DNA of 38,831 nt, from assembly GCF_014698735.1 (NCBI RefSeq), contig NZ_JACJTQ010000050.1:1-38831 (forward strand). Reading direction: 5' to 3'. Source of the stretch: Anabaena catenula FACHB-362 (GTDB lineage: Bacteria; Cyanobacteriota; Cyanobacteriia; Cyanobacteriales; Nostocaceae). Within the stretch, counting starts at the first letter, position 1. The number at the start of each line of letters is the position of its first letter. The notes under the pieces were generated by a model. The model was not told the DNA's origin, did no database searches, and worked only from the letters and a program-made list of their open reading frames with translations. The position numbers were made by a program, and so were the translations under genes. Below are positions 25,565-34,091 of the stretch, one piece after another.

Positions 25565-26562
25565 AGTTGGGCTTCCTTTAGTGGATAGTAGATTTATCAG
25601 CTTACGTAACAAAGAGTTTAGTATTCGTAAATAAACTTTACTACTGTATGAGTGAAAATAGACGTTAAATCGCAGCCAAAAGTGCCGAAATAAGTGTACT
25701 TAAATTTATTTTTTCCATAAAAATTGGACTATACCTTTAGCTATATCGGCAGACAGGGGCATTGCGATCGCTAGTTAAATGGCGATAGAGTGGTCAAATT
25801 CCAACTCTCCAGGTGTCACTAAACTCACGATATCCTGTCTTGAGTCATTGCTCCCTTTCAAGAAACAGTACCGAGTACCGAGTACTGAGTAACGAGTGTG
25901 GGGTGTAAAGTTGGGAGTAAAGTACTCAAGAAAATTTTGTTTCTTTCATTCATAGCGGGTCGCCGCCTGTGCAGTTGCTCCTAAGTTGCTCTAAACGGTA
26001 GGCTCTCTCTCCTCCGGCTTCCCCTAACCGCCAAAACTAACAAGTTTGGACGCAACGTTAGTATAAACATCCTTGTTTATAATGCGTAAACCACCTAAGA
26101 GCTTCCCCAGGTCTTTGATCCAAATATAAATTGTCAGTATTTGTGGACTTTGTAAAGTTTTTAACAACAGGAAAGCAAGTCTCAATAATTAAGAATTAAT
26201 TGAAAAAATATCAATCTGGCAAAATTTGATGAATACTGCAAGATGCCAGAAACCAATACCAGAAATTATCAATCCCGAAAATAATCTGAAGACATAGATA
26301 TAACATCAGGAAATCACCATAAGATGTGCAGTAAGTAAAATAGTTTGTGTGCAAATATCTGGAATTGTGACTTATGTAAGCGGCAGAGTAAAACTTTGCT
26401 TGGAAAAAATAAGAGTGAGAAAGACAAAGTTCAAGGTTAAATCTACCAGAAAAACTCAGGGCTGAGATTACTCACCTATGCTCTATAAGTGCGGTGAATC
26501 CTTCATCAACAGAGAAATTCCATAGTTAGTAGATATTTAGGTATTTATCTTCAGGAGATTGC
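25565..26562. other. Long regulatory intergenic region upstream of pntAA
   Basis: 998 bases between divergent genes, with no supported gene. It holds a heptamer array (25871-25898), a HIP1-like site near 25764, and an eight-pair hairpin TATAAACA/TGTTTATA (26062-26081) with CGCA and TGCG flanking it. The last 150 bases before pntAA are A/T-rich. A small RNA in this gap is possible but nothing identifies one. Confidence 0.5.
25871..25898. repeat. Four tandem CCGAGTA-type heptamers
   Basis: CCGAGTA, CCGAGTA, CTGAGTA, ACGAGTG in a row. This is a typical short tandemly repeated heptamer of heterocystous cyanobacteria, in the DUF2808-pntAA intergenic region. Confidence 0.8.
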
Positions 26563-27717
26563 ATGAAAATAGCAGTTGCTAAAGAAATTGAAGTTTGTGA
26601 ACGTCGTGTAGCCTTAATTCCCGACACCGTAGCCAGATTGGTAAAACAAGGCTTAGAGGTTTTTGTAGAAACAGGTGCGGGAGAAAAAGCATTTTTCAGT
26701 GATGCTGCTTATGAAGCCGCAGGAGCCAAAATTATCAGCGATACAGCCCAATTATGGGGAGAAGCAGATGTTTTGCTCAAAGTTAGTCCTCCTCAAGAAA
26801 GAGAAGATGGACGCTCAGAAATTGATTTACTCAAATCAGGATCTGTATTAATTAGCTTTCTCAATCCCTTGGGTAATCCCGTCGTAGCGCAAAAATTGGC
26901 AAATCGCCAAATTACAGCTTTGAGTATGGAATTAATCCCCCGTACCACCAGAGCGCAAAGCATGGATGCTTTATCATCCCAAGCCTCACTAGCGGGTTAT
27001 AAAGCCGTATTGATTGCGGCTGCGGCATTACCAAAATATTTTCCCATGTTAACCACTGCGGCGGGTACTATTGCCCCAGCCAAAGTATTTATTATGGGAG
27101 CAGGTGTAGCCGGATTGCAAGCGATCGCCACAGCAAGAAGACTAGGCGCAGTAGTAGAAGCCTTTGACATTCGCCCAGCCGTTAAAGAAGAAGTACAAAG
27201 CTTAGGGGCGAAATTCGTCGAAGTCAAACTCGAAGAAGAAACCGTCGCTGCGGGTGGTTACGCCAAAGAAATCTCCGAAGATAGTAAAAAACGCACCCAG
27301 GAACTAGTCGCCGAACACGTCAAAAACTCCGACGTAGTAATTACTACCGCCCAAGTACCAGGAAGAAAAGCGCCACAACTTGTTACCCAAGAAATGGTGG
27401 CACAAATGAAACCAGGTTCAGTCATAGTAGACTTAGCCGCAGAACAGGGTGGTAACTGCGCTTGCACAGAAGCAGGTAAAGACATTGTTTGGAATGGTGT
27501 AACCATAATTGGCCCCATCAATTTACCATCATCAATGCCAGTACACGCCAGCCAACTGTATGCAAAGAACGTCACATCATTAATGCAACTGTTGATTAAA
27601 GACAAAGCCTTAGAAATCAACTTTAGTGACGACATCGTTGACGCAGCTTGTGTTACCCACGCTGGAGAAATTAGAAACCAACGAGTAAAAGACGCTTTGC
27701 AAGCAGTAGCAGTTTAG
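26563..27717 (+). CDS. pntAA: Proton-translocating NAD(P) transhydrogenase, soluble alpha1 subunit
   Basis: 384 residues. This is domain I, which binds NAD(H). It starts MKIAVAKEIEVCERRVALIP and has the mobile-loop and catalytic segment EVSPP-like LLKVSPPQE, LSMELIPRTTRAQSMDALSS, and the Rossmann fold VFIMGAGVAGLQAIATARRL followed by EAFDIRPAVKEEVQSLGAKF. AGGAGA seven bases before the ATG supports the start. In cyanobacteria the alpha chain is split in two; the membrane part is the next gene. The complex uses the proton gradient to make NADPH from NADH, or the reverse. Confidence 0.94.
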   Translation: MKIAVAKEIEVCERRVALIPDTVARLVKQGLEVFVETGAGEKAFFSDAAYEAAGAKIISDTAQLWGEADVLLKVSPPQEREDGRSEIDLLKSGSVLISFLNPLGNPVVAQKLANRQITALSMELIPRTTRAQSMDALSSQASLAGYKAVLIAAAALPKYFPMLTTAAGTIAPAKVFIMGAGVAGLQAIATARRLGAVVEAFDIRPAVKEEVQSLGAKFVEVKLEEETVAAGGYAKEISEDSKKRTQELVAEHVKNSDVVITTAQVPGRKAPQLVTQEMVAQMKPGSVIVDLAAEQGGNCACTEAGKDIVWNGVTIIGPINLPSSMPVHASQLYAKNVTSLMQLLIKDKALEINFSDDIVDAACVTHAGEIRNQRVKDALQAVAV

Positions 27718-27815
27718 CCCAAACGATTGAAATCGCGGATACACAGGTAAAGTTCGCCTACGCAGACTCATAGATTGCTCTTACTCTCTGTGTCTCTGCG
27801 CCTCTGCGTGAGGTA

Positions 27816-27857
27816 AAAATCCAAAATCCAAAATCCAAAATCTAAAATCCAAAATCG
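27816..27857. repeat. Six tandem AAAATCC-type heptamers abutting the pntAB start
   Basis: AAAATCC, AAAATCC, AAAATCC, AAAATCT, AAAATCC, AAAATCG run without a break and end two bases before the ATG at 27860. They occupy the ribosome-binding position, and no Shine-Dalgarno-like sequence is left. Shorter arrays of the same unit precede nth (about 33420-33444) and the glycosyltransferase (about 37633-37662). Confidence 0.9.
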
Positions 27858-27859
27858 AA

Positions 27860-28153
27860 ATGACAGAAGCATTACTTGCGGCCTTATTCGTACTTGTCTT
27901 AGCCTCCTTCATAGGCTTTGAAGTCATCAACAAAGTCCCCCCCACATTACACACCCCCTTAATGTCCGGTTCTAACGCTATTTCCGGCATTTCCGTAATT
28001 GGGGCAATATTAGCTGCTGGGGAGAGAAACACCAATTTATCAGTAATTCTCGGTTTAATTGCCGTGATTTTAGCAATGGTTAACGTTGTTGGTGGTTTCC
28101 TCGTCACAGACAGAATGTTGCAAATGTTCAAGAAAAAGGAAGTTAAAGCATGA
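27860..28153 (+). CDS. pntAB: NAD(P) transhydrogenase membrane alpha2 subunit
   Basis: 97 residues with three to four hydrophobic helices (about 2-22, 40-58, 60-85), beginning MTEALLAALFVLVLASFIGF and including PLMSGSNAISGISVIGAILA, a conserved part of domain II that forms the proton channel with PntB. It ends in an ATGA overlap with pntB, indicating translational coupling. The upstream gap of 142 bases holds a heptamer array and no binding site. Confidence 0.92.
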   Translation: MTEALLAALFVLVLASFIGFEVINKVPPTLHTPLMSGSNAISGISVIGAILAAGERNTNLSVILGLIAVILAMVNVVGGFLVTDRMLQMFKKKEVKA

Positions 28154-29553
28154 GCGACTTTTTACCAACTGGGATTCAGCTGACGTATTTAGTCGCTGCA
28201 TCATTATTTATTCTCGGTTTGAAAAAACTGGGTTCTCCGGCTACAGCAAGAAACGGTAATCTTGTGGCTGCGGTGGGAATGCTGTTAGCAATTATCGCCA
28301 CAATGCTAGATCAGCAAGTCTTAAATTACGAGATGATTTTGGTAGGCTTGGCTATTGGTTCGGTAATTGGCGCTGTTGTGGCTTACACAGTGCAAATGAC
28401 AGATATGCCCCAAATGGTGGGCTTACTCAACGGTTTGGGTGGTGCATCTTCCGCACTTATCGCTGTGGCTGAATTTTGGCGGTTGTTAGATAGTTCTCAA
28501 CCTATCCCCCTCGATGTCAACATTTCCATGTTATTGGATGTGTTAATTGGTGGTGTTACCTTAACAGGTAGTTTTCTGGCTTTTGCCAAATTGCAAGGTT
28601 TAATTAGCGGTACACCAATTACCTTTCCTTTGCAACAACCTTTTAACCTCTTGCTTTTGGGTTCTTATTTAGCTGGAAGTGCCTATTTAATCATCACACC
28701 AGATAGCCTCCCCGTATTTTTGGGAGTGGTGGCTGTTTCTTTGGTGTTGGGTGTCATGTTTGTACTGCCCATTGGTGGCGGCGATATGCCCGTTGTCATC
28801 TCCCTGTTAAACTCCCTCTCAGGTGTAGCTGCGGCTGCGGCTGGGTTTGTGGTGATGAACAATATGTTAATCATCGCCGGTGCTTTGGTAGGTGCTTCTG
28901 GTTTAATCCTTACCGAAATTATGTGTAAGGCTATGAACCGTTCTTTGTTCAGTGTCTTATTTAGTGCCTTTGGTTCAGTTTCTACTGCTACTGGTGGTGC
29001 TGCTGCTGGTGCAAGTAATCAAACTGTCCGCAGTATCGATCCCGAAGAAGGGGCGATGATGTTGGGTTATGCCCGTTCTGTGGTGATTGTCCCAGGATAC
29101 GGTATGGCAGTTGCTCAAGCACAGCATAGCGTCCGCGAGTTGGCAGATCAACTAGAACGCATGGGTGTAGATGTAAAATATGCGATACATCCTGTTGCGG
29201 GGAGAATGCCAGGACACATGAACGTATTATTGGCTGAAGCTAATGTGGCTTATACGCAGTTGTATGACATGGAGGATATTAATCCCCAGTTTGAACAAGC
29301 TGATGTGGCGTTAGTGATTGGTGCTAATGATGTTGTGAATCCGGCGGCGCGTAGTGATGTGAATAGTCCTATTTATGGGATGCCGATTTTGGAAGTTGAT
29401 CGGGCAAAGCAGACTATTGTGATTAAGCGCGGTATGAGTGCCGGTTTTGCTGGTGTTGATAATGAGTTGTTTTATAAGGATAAGACAACGATGTTGTTTG
29501 GTAGTGCTAAGGATATGGTGGCTAAGTTGGTTTCGGAAGTGAAGCAGCTTTAA
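28150..29553 (+). CDS. pntB: NAD(P) transhydrogenase beta subunit
   Basis: 467 residues. Nine or so membrane helices fill residues 10-270, including VGLLNGLGGASSALIAVAEF and LPIGGGDMPVVISLLNSLSG. The C-terminal domain III binds NADP(H): VVIVPGYGMAVAQAQHSVRE, YAIHPVAGRMPGHMNVLLAE, and DVALVIGANDVVNPAARSD followed by IYGMPILEVDRAKQTIVIKR. The start overlaps pntAB in ATGA. With PntAA and PntAB it forms the enzyme in the inner or thylakoid membrane. A terminator lies 80 bases after the stop. Confidence 0.95.
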   Translation: MSDFLPTGIQLTYLVAASLFILGLKKLGSPATARNGNLVAAVGMLLAIIATMLDQQVLNYEMILVGLAIGSVIGAVVAYTVQMTDMPQMVGLLNGLGGASSALIAVAEFWRLLDSSQPIPLDVNISMLLDVLIGGVTLTGSFLAFAKLQGLISGTPITFPLQQPFNLLLLGSYLAGSAYLIITPDSLPVFLGVVAVSLVLGVMFVLPIGGGDMPVVISLLNSLSGVAAAAAGFVVMNNMLIIAGALVGASGLILTEIMCKAMNRSLFSVLFSAFGSVSTATGGAAAGASNQTVRSIDPEEGAMMLGYARSVVIVPGYGMAVAQAQHSVRELADQLERMGVDVKYAIHPVAGRMPGHMNVLLAEANVAYTQLYDMEDINPQFEQADVALVIGANDVVNPAARSDVNSPIYGMPILEVDRAKQTIVIKRGMSAGFAGVDNELFYKDKTTMLFGSAKDMVAKLVSEVKQL

Positions 29554-29557
29554 GAGA

Positions 29558-29617
29558 AACGAACCACGTTCACGCAGTGTCCCGTAGGGATAGACGCGAA
29601 GAACACGAAGAGAAGAA
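29558..29617 (-). repeat. Inverted copy of the right-hand island repeat
   Basis: Starts AACGAACCACGTTCACGCAG and contains TCCCGTAGGGA. It is the reverse complement of 31502-31561 with only a few differences. It begins five bases past the pntB stop codon. The 29618-31501 segment between the two copies holds two divergent genes. This string is a common intergenic repeat in Nostoc-type genomes. Confidence 0.8.
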
Positions 29618-29632
29618 ATTTAATTATTTTGT

Positions 29633-29667
29633 AGGGTGTGTCTTATTAATACACCCTTTCTTTTTTC
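29633..29667 (+). terminator. Rho-independent terminator after pntB
   Basis: AGGGTGT (29633-29639) and ACACCCT (29651-29657) form a seven-pair stem with an 11-base loop, followed by TTCTTTTTTC. It is 80 bases past the pntB stop and is the likely end of the pnt transcript. It may derive from the same GTAGGGTG repeat family as 236-317. Confidence 0.65.
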
Positions 29668-29775
29668 TCACGCAGAGACGCAGAGGCACGGAGAGGTTTG
29701 TTTCGCGCAATCGCTCTTAGCGATCTCGAAGAGTAGACGCTAAGGAGCAAAGGCGCAAATATGAAGAGAGTTTAT

Positions 29776-30549
29776 TTACTGTAATTTGGATAATTTAGGA
29801 AAATTTTCAGGAAGTTTAAATACAAAATCCTCTCTCTCAACATCGGCTGGAAAAGAATTCCACTTATTTATATTGTCAAAACAATCTTGTAATACATTAT
29901 CTTGATTATCACTATATAATTCTCCTATTTTTTCGGCAACTTGAAAAGTAATTACTTTATTACCATAATTATTAATCGCCCAATCATCAAATCCACCTGC
30001 TTTAGCTTTGCAAACAGCAGCATAAAGATTTGGCATATTCTCTTTATATCTTTCTATGTCAATTGGAATATTCCATATATCAGCCATATCAAATATACGA
30101 ACTAAATCATCTGTTATTAAATCATCTGCTGTTTTTGAAATATCTTCATTTTTCCACCATAACATACGGGCATATTTATAACAACCTTCATACCAATTTC
30201 CATCAATTTGAGCTATACCTTCAGGTTTAATCCAAGTTGATGAAAAATAATATTCTTGTCCCTGACATGGGCTAACAAATTCAAAACAAATTAAAGCTCC
30301 TGAATATGATTCCAATAGTTTTTCAAATAAAACAGGAAGATCATTAAAAGGAGGATTAGGATTATAATTTTCACCTTTTACGCCAAAACAACCATAGCCA
30401 TCTGAATCGAAAAAAATTGAATTGCCTTTTATTTTTAAATTACGCACTGGTGGTATACCTTTTCTACGTGCAATTTTCTTAATTATTTTTTTGACTGTTT
30501 CTGGTTCAGTTGTTACCACTTCAGCTTCAGAATACCAAAATACACCCAT
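29776..30549 (-). CDS. Unknown accessory protein, divergent from the UDG-like gene
   Basis: 257 residues, unlike any family I recognise. The N-terminus VKKIIKKIARRKGIPPVRNL is basic; the middle is rich in aromatic residues (CQGQEYYFSSTWI, GNWYEGCYKYARMLWWKNED); the C-terminus is acidic. No membrane segments or signal peptide are visible. Codon use is strongly A/T-rich compared with pntB and rseP nearby. It starts at an ATG at 30549 and is divergent from the gene at 30742 with a 192-base gap. Both lie inside inverted repeats, suggesting transfer or a shared regulatory unit. No function is proposed. Confidence 0.65.
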   Translation of the reverse strand: MGVFWYSEAEVVTTEPETVKKIIKKIARRKGIPPVRNLKIKGNSIFFDSDGYGCFGVKGENYNPNPPFNDLPVLFEKLLESYSGALICFEFVSPCQGQEYYFSSTWIKPEGIAQIDGNWYEGCYKYARMLWWKNEDISKTADDLITDDLVRIFDMADIWNIPIDIERYKENMPNLYAAVCKAKAGGFDDWAINNYGNKVITFQVAEKIGELYSDNQDNVLQDCFDNINKWNSFPADVEREDFVFKLPENFPKLSKLQ

Positions 30550-30741
30550 ATTAACTCCTGATTATTTATCTTTAATTGGAAATACTAGAACATTAGACTG
30601 TAGCTGTTTTTACTTGTCAAGTGTCATAATCTAAGTAATATTAAATAGTTATAATAAGTTTTTTGCTTGACAATATAAAACATTTGTACTATAATCTGTT
30701 TTACTTATTAAGTATCCTTATTTAATCAGAATCACGTAATT
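30550..30741. promoter_or_regulatory. Shared divergent promoter region of the two-gene island
   Basis: 192 A/T-rich bases between the divergent starts. TTGACA-like TTGACAATATAAAAC at 30666 and a TATAAT-like ACTATAATCTG at 30690 are 17-18 bases apart, a good -35/-10 pair for the plus-strand gene. CTTGTCAAGTG at 30611 contains a short inverted repeat that could be an operator. Confidence 0.45.
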
Positions 30742-31488
30742 ATGGACAGTCAGCAATTTTTCAATAATGAGCTTTTAGAAAAAAGAATTGAGACATTTTA
30801 TGGATATGGTAATTATGAGGGAAAATATTGGTTTATTGGTATGGAAGAAGCAGGAGGAGAAGATTTTGAAGACATTAATTTTAGAATCAATACATGGGAA
30901 AAAAGAGGTAAAAATGAAATAGATGATGTTGCAGAATATCATGAATATATGGGATGGTGGGATGAGAAAATACAGAATACATGGAAGGGATTAATTCGTA
31001 TTACATTAAGTGCTAACGGAAAAGATAATATTGATGTAGAAGATATTCGTAAATATCAATTAGACCAATTAGGTAGGAAAGATAAAGAAACTTGTTTATT
31101 AGAATTATTGCCTTTACCTTCACCATCTATTGATAATTGGATATATGCTAGACATTCTCAACTTCCTTTTTTATCTGATAGAGAAATTTATAGAAATTAT
31201 TGTATTGAGAAGCGAATTAATCATATTAGTCAAAGAATCAAAGAACATAAACCTAAAGCCGTTGTTTTCTACGGTATGGGATATGAATATTATTGGCGAA
31301 AAATAGCAGATATTGAGTTTACAAAAATTGAGGTTGCAAAAACAGAAGATTCAAAAAAGCACTATTTCTTTATTGGTGAAAATAATCAGACTGTATTTGT
31401 CATGGCTAAACATTCTGTAGCTTTTGGTGTAACCAGTGACTACTTTCATTATATTGGTAAATCAATTACTACTAAACTAACGGAATAA
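30742..31488 (+). CDS. Uracil-DNA glycosylase-fold-like protein (weak match)
   Basis: 248 residues. KYWFIGMEEAGGED near residue 29 looks like the first strand and active loop of the uracil-DNA glycosylase superfamily. LLELLPLPSPS near 130, KAVVFYGMGYEYYWRKI near 174 and VFVMAKHSVAFGVTSDYF near 220 resemble the later strands and the terminal His loop. I recall similar proteins being left as hypothetical. No classical GQDPYH or HPS motif is exact, so activity on uracil is not implied. The gene is A/T-rich, and its stop codon lies only eleven bases before a tandem repeat. Base-repair or anti-phage roles are possible but unproven. Confidence 0.6.
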   Translation: MDSQQFFNNELLEKRIETFYGYGNYEGKYWFIGMEEAGGEDFEDINFRINTWEKRGKNEIDDVAEYHEYMGWWDEKIQNTWKGLIRITLSANGKDNIDVEDIRKYQLDQLGRKDKETCLLELLPLPSPSIDNWIYARHSQLPFLSDREIYRNYCIEKRINHISQRIKEHKPKAVVFYGMGYEYYWRKIADIEFTKIEVAKTEDSKKHYFFIGENNQTVFVMAKHSVAFGVTSDYFHYIGKSITTKLTE

Positions 31489-32215
31489 TGTTTTTAGCTC
31501 TCTTCTTCCTTCGTGTTCTTCGTGTCTATCCCTACGGGACACTGCGTGAACGTGGTTCGTTAAAAAAGGATGTTGGGAAGTTGGAGGGAGTGCGATAGCG
31601 TATCCCTGACGGGACTCGAAGAGATAGCTGACCGAAGGTATCGCTGTTTGGGAAGTGGAGGAAGTGCGATTCCTACGGAGTGCGATCGCTCTTTCTTCTC
31701 TTCTTCCTTCGTGTTCTTCGCTTCTATCCCTACGGGACACTGCGTGAACGTGGTTCGTTAAAAAAGGATGTTGGGGAGTTGAAGGGATGCGATAGCGTAT
31801 CCCTGACGGGACTCGAAGAGATAGCTGACCGTATCCCTTACGGGAGCCGTAGGCATAGGTATCGCTGTTAGGAAGTTGAGGGAGTGCGATTCCTACGAAG
31901 TGCTTTGCGATCGCTCAAAAACTTAAATTTTCTACAATTTGCAAAGTGCGATATTCCTCTGTGTTCTCTGCGTCTCTGCGTGAGGTAAAAAAGCTATCTC
32001 CTCTTCCTTTGCAACTAACGTACTTCCTACTTTGCTTCGCTAATGCGCGAAAAAAAGAATGTCCACTCACTCGTGAAAATCTGATTACCATAACTACATG
32101 AGAACATTGAGATGAAGTTGAGACAGAACCAACACAGCCAGCGGGGTTTGTCTGACCGTTCCCAAGCAAACTACAATAAGAATATATATTTCAATATGTT
32201 TGACTAATTTGCTCT
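31489..32215. other. Repeat-filled intergenic region before rseP
   Basis: 727 bases with no gene. The first 430 are the tandem duplication. A CTCTGCG-type repeat follows near 31958-31985, and the last 130 bases should hold the rseP promoter. Confidence 0.7.
31500..31916. repeat. Tandem duplication of a roughly 200-bp repeat unit
   Basis: Unit 1 runs from 31500 to about 31690, unit 2 from 31698 to 31916, both in the same direction. They share CTTCGTGTTCTTCG, CTATCCCTACGGGACACTGC, AAAAAAGGATGTTGG, GCGTATCCCTGACGGGACTC and a GCGATCGC end. Unit 2 carries a 25-base insertion at about 31831-31855 that ends in GCCGTAGGCAT. Short open frames here are artefacts of the repeat. Confidence 0.85.
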
Positions 32216-33316
32216 ATGTCAGTTTTAGCAGCGATCGCAGTCTTGGCTATTTTGATTTTGGTACACGAAGCTGGACACTTTATAGCCGCTCGTTCTCAAG
32301 GTATTTACGTTAACCGCTTTTCCCTGGGTTTTGGCCCCGTGATTTTCAAGTACCAAGGATCACAAACGGAATATGCTATCCGCGCTTTCCCCTTGGGTGG
32401 CTTTGTCGGCTTTCCTGATGATGACCCAGATAGTGAAGTTCCCCCCAATGACCCAAATCTGCTGCGGAACCGTCCAGTTTTAGATCGAGCGATTGTCATT
32501 AGTGCCGGAGTTGTCGCCAATTTAATTTTCGCCTATTTGATGTTGGCGTTGCAACTTGGTATCGTCGGTATCCCCCAGGAATTCCAATATCAACCAGGTG
32601 TAATTGTTAAACCTGTGAATGAACAATCTGTTTCCTACCAAGCAGGGCTTAGAGAAGGAGACATTATTCTGGCTGTTAATGGTCAAGAACTCGCTGCTGG
32701 TAGCAATTCCACCTTATTGCTAACCAAAGAAATCCAAACTCATCCCAATCAGCAAATCAACCTAAAAGTTCAACATCAAAACGAACAAAGAACCTTGACA
32801 TTAACTCCCCAACAGGGTGCAGATGGTAAAGGTTTAGTTGGGATTGAACTTGGGCCTAATGGTAAAGCAGTTTATCGTCGTCCCCAAAATATTGGTGAGA
32901 TTTTCAGCGTTGCAGCTAATCGGTTTGAACAGCTAATCGTCGGCACAGTCAAAGGTTTTGGACAGTTAGCTACCAACTTTCAACAAACTGTCGGACAAGT
33001 TTCAGGCCCGGTTAATATTGTCAAAATTGGGGCAAAATTAGCATCTGATAATATTGCTAATTTATTCTCTTTTGCCGCAATTATTAGCATTAACTTGGCA
33101 GTTATCAATATTTTGCCTTTACCAGCCTTAGATGGTGGTCAACTGGCTTTTCTTCTCATTGAAGGTTTATTTGGTAAACCTTTACCGACCAAGATTCAAG
33201 AAGGCGTAATGCAGACTGGTTTGGTCTTACTCTTAGGATTAGGAATTTTCCTGATAGTTAAAGAAACCACTCAGTTAACCTTCCAGTTAGATTGGGTGCA
33301 AAAACTGTTACAGTAA
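32216..33316 (+). CDS. rseP: RseP-type intramembrane site-2 metalloprotease
   Basis: 366 residues, family M50. The first helix carries HEAGH (residues 17-21), with zinc ligands and the catalytic Glu, followed by RFSLGFGPVIFKYQGSQTEY and AIRAFPLGGFVGF. A PDZ domain (about 125-205) includes QAGLREGDIILAVNGQEL. The third ligand is in the C-terminal helix motif INILPLPALDGGQLAFLLIE. Such proteases cut membrane-bound anti-sigma factors or other regulators; in cyanobacteria the targets are partly unknown. The ATG at 32216 is supported by the conserved distance to HEAGH. No neighbour of the usual E. coli operon is present. Confidence 0.93.
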   Translation: MSVLAAIAVLAILILVHEAGHFIAARSQGIYVNRFSLGFGPVIFKYQGSQTEYAIRAFPLGGFVGFPDDDPDSEVPPNDPNLLRNRPVLDRAIVISAGVVANLIFAYLMLALQLGIVGIPQEFQYQPGVIVKPVNEQSVSYQAGLREGDIILAVNGQELAAGSNSTLLLTKEIQTHPNQQINLKVQHQNEQRTLTLTPQQGADGKGLVGIELGPNGKAVYRRPQNIGEIFSVAANRFEQLIVGTVKGFGQLATNFQQTVGQVSGPVNIVKIGAKLASDNIANLFSFAAIISINLAVINILPLPALDGGQLAFLLIEGLFGKPLPTKIQEGVMQTGLVLLLGLGIFLIVKETTQLTFQLDWVQKLLQ

Positions 33317-33327
33317 TCATAACGTAA

Positions 33328-33381
33328 TTTTAGATTGAGGATTGGAGATGAGATTAAATCATTAAAATCCCCAATCTAAAA
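33328..33381. terminator. Hairpin between rseP and nth, possible terminator
   Basis: TTTTAGATTG (33328-33337) and CAATCTAAAA (33372-33381) form ten pairs around a 34-base loop, 11 bases past the rseP stop. There is no strong T-tract, and the arms resemble the AAAATC heptamer repeats, so it could be a repeat structure. Confidence 0.4.
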
Positions 33382-33446
33382 ATATCTAGCAATCTAGTTT
33401 AAACTAGAAAAAAAATCAAAATCGTAAATCCAAAATCTAAAATTGA

Positions 33447-34091
33447 TTGACTCGTAAATCATTATCTAAAAAACAACGCGCTATAGAAATACTTTCGCGT
33501 CTCCAGTCTCTTTATCCAGATGCTACTTGTTCTTTGGACTATTCAACTCCTGTACAACTGCTAGTAGCAACTATTCTTTCTGCACAATGTACAGATGAGC
33601 GCGTGAATAAGGTGACACCAGGATTATTTGGTAAGTTTCCTGATGCTGAAAGTTTAGCAAATGCTGATTTAACAGAGTTAGAAGAATTGGTGCGTTCGAC
33701 TGGTTTCTATCGCAACAAAGCCAAGAATATTCAAGGCGCTTGTCGAATGATTATCAATGATTTTAATTCTCTGGTTCCTAATCAAATGGAAGAACTTTTA
33801 AAGCTTCCAGGAGTAGCGAGGAAAACTGCAAATGTGGTTTTAGCTCATGCTTATGGTATCAATGCGGGAGTAACTGTAGATACTCACGTTAAACGATTGA
33901 GTCAGCGTTTGGGGTTGACGAAAAATACTGAACCTGTAGGGATTGAAAAAGATTTAATGAAGTTATTACCCCAACCCGATTGGGAGAATTGGTCAATTCG
34001 TCTAATTTATCACGGACGGGCTGTGTGTAAAGCTCGTTCTCCTGGTTGTAATGTTTGTGAATTGGCTGATTTGTGTGCGATGAAATTATAA
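33447..34091 (+). CDS. nth: Endonuclease III, base-excision repair glycosylase/lyase
   Basis: 214 residues. The TTG at 33447 directly follows an in-frame stop at 33444-33446, and no ATG or GTG lies in a suitable place. The helix-hairpin-helix LLKLPGVARKTANVV holds the catalytic Lys, and VTVDTHVKRLSQRLGL holds the catalytic Asp. The C-terminal iron-sulfur cluster motif is intact: Cys-x6-Cys-x2-Cys-x5-Cys in VCKARSPGCNVCELADLC. It removes oxidised pyrimidines and cuts the abasic site. No ribosome binding site is visible; AAAATC heptamers occupy the leader. Confidence 0.94.
   Translation: MTRKSLSKKQRAIEILSRLQSLYPDATCSLDYSTPVQLLVATILSAQCTDERVNKVTPGLFGKFPDAESLANADLTELEELVRSTGFYRNKAKNIQGACRMIINDFNSLVPNQMEELLKLPGVARKTANVVLAHAYGINAGVTVDTHVKRLSQRLGLTKNTEPVGIEKDLMKLLPQPDWENWSIRLIYHGRAVCKARSPGCNVCELADLCAMKL

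Noticed and set aside
27816-27857. Possible CRISPR array
   Set aside because: The units are seven bases long and directly adjacent with no spacers. The same holds for the arrays at 3091-3120, 17795-17827 and 25871-25898.
31477-31871. Three overlapping short open frames on both strands
   Set aside because: They are translations of the tandem duplication at 31500-31916 and repeat the same peptide strings in each unit.
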